Origin: Myxococcota bacterium
GTDB lineage: Bacteria; Myxococcota_A; UBA9160; UBA4427
Assembly (NCBI GenBank): GCA_028278345.1
Contig: JANQEL010000195.1
Coordinates: 1-34,918 of the forward strand
Reading direction: 5' to 3'
Length of the DNA: 34,918 nucleotides
A program made the translations under genes and the position numbers. This document shows, one piece after another, positions 31,574 to 34,918 of this stretch (within the stretch, counting starts at the first letter, position 1; every line of letters begins with the position of its first letter). Below the pieces are notes generated by a model, which saw only the letters and a program-made list of their open reading frames with translations, made no database searches and was not told the origin of the DNA.

Positions 31574-33508
31574 TCAGTCGCGAAATGCCATCCCGCTGGC
31601 CGGCGTTCCTTCGAAGCCTACCCAGTGAAGCTGCCAGCTCGGGTCGCTCTCTTCGGACGTCGTCCAACCCACCCACAGTGGCCCGTCGCCTTCGGGAACG
31701 CGTCCGCGGTACTCGCCAACTGTGGCGTCGTGGATCATCGCGACGCCCGCCGTTGCAAGCACTGATGGATGATCGCCACGCGCGACGCGAAGTCGGAGTC
31801 CCGGTCCGCTCGAGTCGTGCTTCGCGCGAATGACCAGGGTCTGTGGCGAGCGGGCGGCGTCGAAGCGAAGGACGCCGCGGCCTTCGACGTTGCGATAGGC
31901 CTCCCCCGTCGCCTCGTCGAAACGGATCGGACCGAACTGCATCGCTTCGCTGAAGCCCGCCACCTCGCCTCGAATGTCGAAGGGGCGATACCAGGCCTCG
32001 AAGCGCTCGCGCGCATGGGCGGGCCAGACCGCTTCGCCACGCGGCTCGACCTGGGTGAGGGTGTAGTGGGTCTCGAGCACGTGTCGGCGTGCGTCTCCCA
32101 CCTGCTTCAGCCAGTCGCGGTACTCGGCGTTGCGTCCGGTCAGCGGCTCGGGCCAGCTGGCGACCCAGATGAGCGCCCCTTCGGGTAGGGGAGACAAGCG
32201 TTCGAGCACCCACTGCGGCGTGTGGCGAATGCGACCCTCGAGGTAGTGACGCAGGGGGCGCTGATGTTCGGCCGGCAGCACGACGTAGAAGGCCGGCGCA
32301 TCCACCCGCGGCCATTCGAGTGCGGTTTCGCGCCAGGCGCGCTTCTGGGGCGTCGTGTATTGGGCGACGACGCCCGCGCCGAGAAGCCCCGCGCACAGGG
32401 CCACCGCGGCGATGAAGCGTGGCGGGGAACCGAGGGAACTGCACGCCCAGGCCAGGGCGATCGAGAAGTACGGCACGAGGAGCACAGCAAAGCGCGGGCG
32501 GTAGTAGATCACCTGGTCGGCGTAGGAAACGACGGCACAGAGCACGAGGGGCAGCGCGAAGCAACCGAGCAGGAAAGCGGCGCCGGGGGCGAGTCGCCGC
32601 GCACCCCGGGCGTATGCGAGCGCCGCCGCGGCCGCGAAGATCGAGAGCGGGAGCAACGCCGTGAGCGCGCCCCACTCGCCGTGGATCTTGTGCACCCGGC
32701 CCCAGAAGTACTCGCGACCGATCATCGAGACGAAGTCGATCGCCCCCGGTAGCGGCATCCAATCGATGCTGGCCTTGCGCTCGAGGGTGTCGCGGATGCC
32801 GAGTACGTAGACGAGCCACGGGGCGAAGAGCACCGCGACCCCTACCGCCGCTGCACCGAGTGCTACGACCGAGACCCAGTGTCGCCGCGCGACGAAGACC
32901 GCGAGCCCCACGATCCCGTGTCCGACCAACAAGGTGATCCCGAGATAGTGGGTGTAGATCATCGCCGCGCCGGCCAAGGCGAAGGCCACGGCCCACTTCG
33001 CGATCACCGGCGCCGCGGCGGCGCGGGAGGCTTCGCACCAGCGCCACATCGTCCATGCGCCGAGCAGACCGAGTGCCGCGAGCTGGATGTAGCTGCGCAC
33101 TTCGTTCGCGAAGTAGATGTCGATCGGCGAGAGCGCAAGGAAGCTCCCCGTGACGAGGGCCACGCGCGAGCACGCGATCTCGCGCGCGAGCTGCATCGCG
33201 AGGGCGATGGCGAGCAGGCTCCAGAGCACGCTGTTGGCGCGCAACACGACGGTGATCGTGTCGGGATCCGCGTCGACGGGCTCGAACACCGCCCGCCAGC
33301 CCGCGAGCACGAGGGAATGCAGCGGTGGATGCGTATCCCGCGCGTTCGACTCGAGGATCGAAGCCACGCTCCCGCGACTCGCGCTCTCGCTGAAGGCCTC
33401 GTCGACCCACAGCGACTCGCTCGCGATGTCGACCGTGCGCATCAGCGTCGCCACCAGCAGCACGGCGAGCCAACCGCGAACGAAGGAGGTCGAAGCGAGG
33501 TCGCTCAT
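31574..33508 (-). CDS. GT39-like polytopic glycosyltransferase
   Basis: The 644-residue protein has a membrane-embedded N-terminal two thirds with about ten hydrophobic helices and a soluble C-terminal third. The first extracytoplasmic loop carries the acidic pair Asp36-Glu37 (LWVDEAFSE) and then THPPLHS (59-65), the arrangement of GT39/PMT- and ArnT-like enzymes that use polyprenyl-phosphate sugars as donors. It would glycosylate a lipid, protein or polysaccharide on the outer face of the inner membrane; the acceptor is unknown. The C-terminal part is rich in Trp and beta-strand and may bind carbohydrate. It begins 9 bases after the dehydrogenase gene, so it is in the same operon. Confidence 0.82.
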   Translation of the reverse strand: MSDLASTSFVRGWLAVLLVATLMRTVDIASESLWVDEAFSESASRGSVASILESNARDTHPPLHSLVLAGWRAVFEPVDADPDTITVVLRANSVLWSLLAIALAMQLAREIACSRVALVTGSFLALSPIDIYFANEVRSYIQLAALGLLGAWTMWRWCEASRAAAAPVIAKWAVAFALAGAAMIYTHYLGITLLVGHGIVGLAVFVARRHWVSVVALGAAAVGVAVLFAPWLVYVLGIRDTLERKASIDWMPLPGAIDFVSMIGREYFWGRVHKIHGEWGALTALLPLSIFAAAAALAYARGARRLAPGAAFLLGCFALPLVLCAVVSYADQVIYYRPRFAVLLVPYFSIALAWACSSLGSPPRFIAAVALCAGLLGAGVVAQYTTPQKRAWRETALEWPRVDAPAFYVVLPAEHQRPLRHYLEGRIRHTPQWVLERLSPLPEGALIWVASWPEPLTGRNAEYRDWLKQVGDARRHVLETHYTLTQVEPRGEAVWPAHARERFEAWYRPFDIRGEVAGFSEAMQFGPIRFDEATGEAYRNVEGRGVLRFDAARSPQTLVIRAKHDSSGPGLRLRVARGDHPSVLATAGVAMIHDATVGEYRGRVPEGDGPLWVGWTTSEESDPSWQLHWVGFEGTPASGMAFRD

Positions 33509-33517
33509 CGCGGCGCC

Positions 33518-34252
33518 CTAGGCGGGATCGTGCAGACGCGCGCCGATGCCGCCGTCGACGTCGAGGGACGCACCGTTGATGAAGGACGCGTCATCACTCG
33601 CGAGGAATACCGCACAGCGCGCGATCTCTTCGGGCTCGGCGATGCGTCCGACGGGATGACAGGCGTCGAGCTGAGCGCGCGCCGCGGGTGCGTTCTGGAA
33701 GCCCGCTTCGAGCATCGGCGTCGCCGTCGCCGCGGGGCGGATGCAGTTCACCCGCACGCGACCGCCGAGTTCGACGGCGAGGCTCCGCGTGAGCCCTTCG
33801 GCGGCCGTCTTGCTTGTGGCGTACGCGCTGAAGCCCGGCTTGGTAAGCTGGCCGTGGACGCTTCCGACGTTCACCACGGCTCCCCGTGCGCGCGTGAGCT
33901 GCGGCAACAGCCCGCGCACCAGAAGCGCCGGGGCGATCACGTTCGTATTCATCGACTGCTGCCAGGCCCGCACGTCGAGGGAAGCGAGATCTCCGAGGCA
34001 TTGGGTCGCTGCGTTGTTCACGAGCGCCGCGCATCCAGCGTCATCGAGTACGGCGGCGAGGCTCGACACGCCGTCTTCGAGGGCGCACTCGTCCCTCGCC
34101 ATCGCCTCGAGATCGAGGGGAACGAAGACGTCCGCGTCGTCGACCACGGGTTTGCAGTCGGTCGCGACCACGCGATAGCCCGCACGGCGGAAGGCCAGAC
34201 ACAGGGCCTGCCCGATCCCACCCGCTGCGCCGGTCACCACCACGGTCTTCAC
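33518..34252 (-). CDS. Short-chain dehydrogenase/reductase
   Basis: The 244-residue classical SDR has the cofactor motif TGAAGGIG (7-14), NNAA (79-82) and the catalytic Ser131, Tyr144 and Lys148 (YATSK). It ends in NGASLDVDGGIG, typical of reductases related to 3-oxoacyl-ACP reductase. The TDCK after the second beta strand, with Asp at the ribose-binding position, favours NAD over NADP. The GTG start overlaps the stop of the 2-hydroxyacid dehydrogenase by four bases. Next to a dehydrogenase and a membrane glycosyltransferase, it may work on a sugar or other small hydroxy compound; the substrate cannot be read from the sequence. Confidence 0.9.
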   Translation of the reverse strand: MKTVVVTGAAGGIGQALCLAFRRAGYRVVATDCKPVVDDADVFVPLDLEAMARDECALEDGVSSLAAVLDDAGCAALVNNAATQCLGDLASLDVRAWQQSMNTNVIAPALLVRGLLPQLTRARGAVVNVGSVHGQLTKPGFSAYATSKTAAEGLTRSLAVELGGRVRVNCIRPAATATPMLEAGFQNAPAARAQLDACHPVGRIAEPEEIARCAVFLASDDASFINGASLDVDGGIGARLHDPA

Positions 34253-34918
34253 GCTGCACTCTCCCTGGCCGCGGCGCTCTCCTTCGCCGCAACGCCCGCC
34301 TTCGCCTTCGAGCCAAGAAAGCCCGAGAGCAGATCGATGGCGCGAAGCGAAGCGCGCTCGACGGCCTCTTCGGTATTCGACGCGTTGTGGGCGCCGAAGA
34401 CGACGCGATCCGAGAGCGCGCGCAGCGGAGAGCGTTCGGGAAGCGGCTCGATCTCGAAGACATCGAGGGCAGCCGAGTGCACCCTCCCCTGTTCGAGCGC
34501 GCAGGCCAATGCGGCTTCGTTGATCAACGGGCCGCGCGACACGTTGACGATGCGAAGGCCGGGTTCGACCCGTGCGAACTCGGCGGGCCCGAGCATGTGG
34601 TGATTGTCGGCAGTCAGCGCACAGGTGAAGAGCAGCGCATCGGCTTCTTCGAGGCGGTTCGGCCAGTTGGCACACTCGACGCTCTCGAGGCCCGGCACCG
34701 GCTGGTAGTTCGGGTCGTAGACGACGACCTTCATGCCGAGGGCGATCAAGCGCCGCGCCAACGCGCGACCGATGTCGCCGAAGCCGACCAGCGCCGCCGT
34801 CTTGCCGCCGAGGGAAACCCCCCGGCGCTTTTCCCATTCGCCCTCGCGCGCGGCGCGATCGATCGCGAAGAGTTCTCGCGCCAGGCCGATCAGGTAGCCG
34901 AGCGCCACGTCGGCGACT
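34249..34918 (-). CDS. D-isomer-specific 2-hydroxyacid dehydrogenase (5' end outside window)
   Basis: About 223 residues are visible. They cover the NAD-binding domain and C-terminus of a D-2-hydroxyacid dehydrogenase; the N-terminal substrate domain lies beyond the right edge. A GTG at 34908 is in frame, but coding clearly continues upstream, so I treat the gene as partial. Motifs are GFGDIGRALARRL with YDP after the next strand (NAD preference), catalytic Arg in NVSRGPLIN, Glu in DVFEIEPLP and His in GAHNASNTEEA. It resembles phosphoglycerate dehydrogenase in this domain, but no ACT domain follows; an Ala/Lys-rich tail ends the protein. Operon with the SDR and the GT39-like gene. Confidence 0.88.
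   Translation of the reverse strand, partial: VADVALGYLIGLARELFAIDRAAREGEWEKRRGVSLGGKTAALVGFGDIGRALARRLIALGMKVVVYDPNYQPVPGLESVECANWPNRLEEADALLFTCALTADNHHMLGPAEFARVEPGLRIVNVSRGPLINEAALACALEQGRVHSAALDVFEIEPLPERSPLRALSDRVVFGAHNASNTEEAVERASLRAIDLLSGFLGSKAKAGVAAKESAAARESAA

Noticed and set aside
32879..34603. Plus-strand open frame of 574 codons at the right end
   Set aside because: Antisense to the GT39-like, SDR and dehydrogenase genes, whose active sites are intact.

Overview
The window is GC-rich (about two thirds G+C by eye) and densely coded. Its gene content looks deltaproteobacterial in the broad sense (Myxococcota or Desulfobacterota-like). The signs are an nrdR-ribD-ribH-nusB run, zinc-ribbon/receiver hybrids, DUF4388 and HEAT-repeat proteins attached to a chemosensory operon, and a Ser/Thr kinase fused to a formylglycine-generating-enzyme-like domain. 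The placement is inferred from gene families and order; no rRNA or other marker is present to settle it. I see no transposase, integrase, phage gene or CRISPR array.

Positions 1-19616 are all on the minus strand and are read right to left. First comes a ribosome and fatty-acid block: yceD (DUF177), rpmF, fabD, acpP, fabF. After a 242-base gap with a candidate promoter and a strong leader hairpin comes glyA-nrdR-ribD-ribH-nusB and a lone M17-peptidase N-terminal-domain protein. Next is a large sensory protein (DUF4388, dead receiver, GAF-like). Two hairpins separate it from a chemosensory operon: cheY, cheA, two cheW genes, a six-helix methyl-accepting protein, a zinc-ribbon/receiver protein, and a long HEAT-repeat protein that runs off the left edge. 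No cheR or cheB is visible. This accessory-rich system is the best candidate for undescribed biology here.

From 19757 the plus strand carries gltX (possibly leaderless), a tRNA-Gln(CTG) and an outer-membrane porin with a good sigma-70-type promoter. Converging on the porin is a minus-strand pair: a lipoprotein and a TPR/alkaline-phosphatase-superfamily protein, translationally coupled.

From 26749 a plus-strand pair encodes a WecG/TagA glycosyltransferase and a GDP-mannose 3,5-epimerase-like enzyme, ending at a bidirectional terminator. The rest is on the minus strand: an OmpA/DUF4384 protein, the kinase-FGE fusion, a GT39-like membrane glycosyltransferase, a short-chain dehydrogenase, and a 2-hydroxyacid dehydrogenase cut by the right edge. 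The right third is therefore mostly about the cell envelope and surface glycans.

Many gene pairs overlap by four bases (ATGA, GTGA or TTGA), so non-ATG starts and translational coupling are common and several starts were chosen on that basis. All coordinates and residue counts were worked out by hand from the sequence; family names come from motif recognition, not from database searches.
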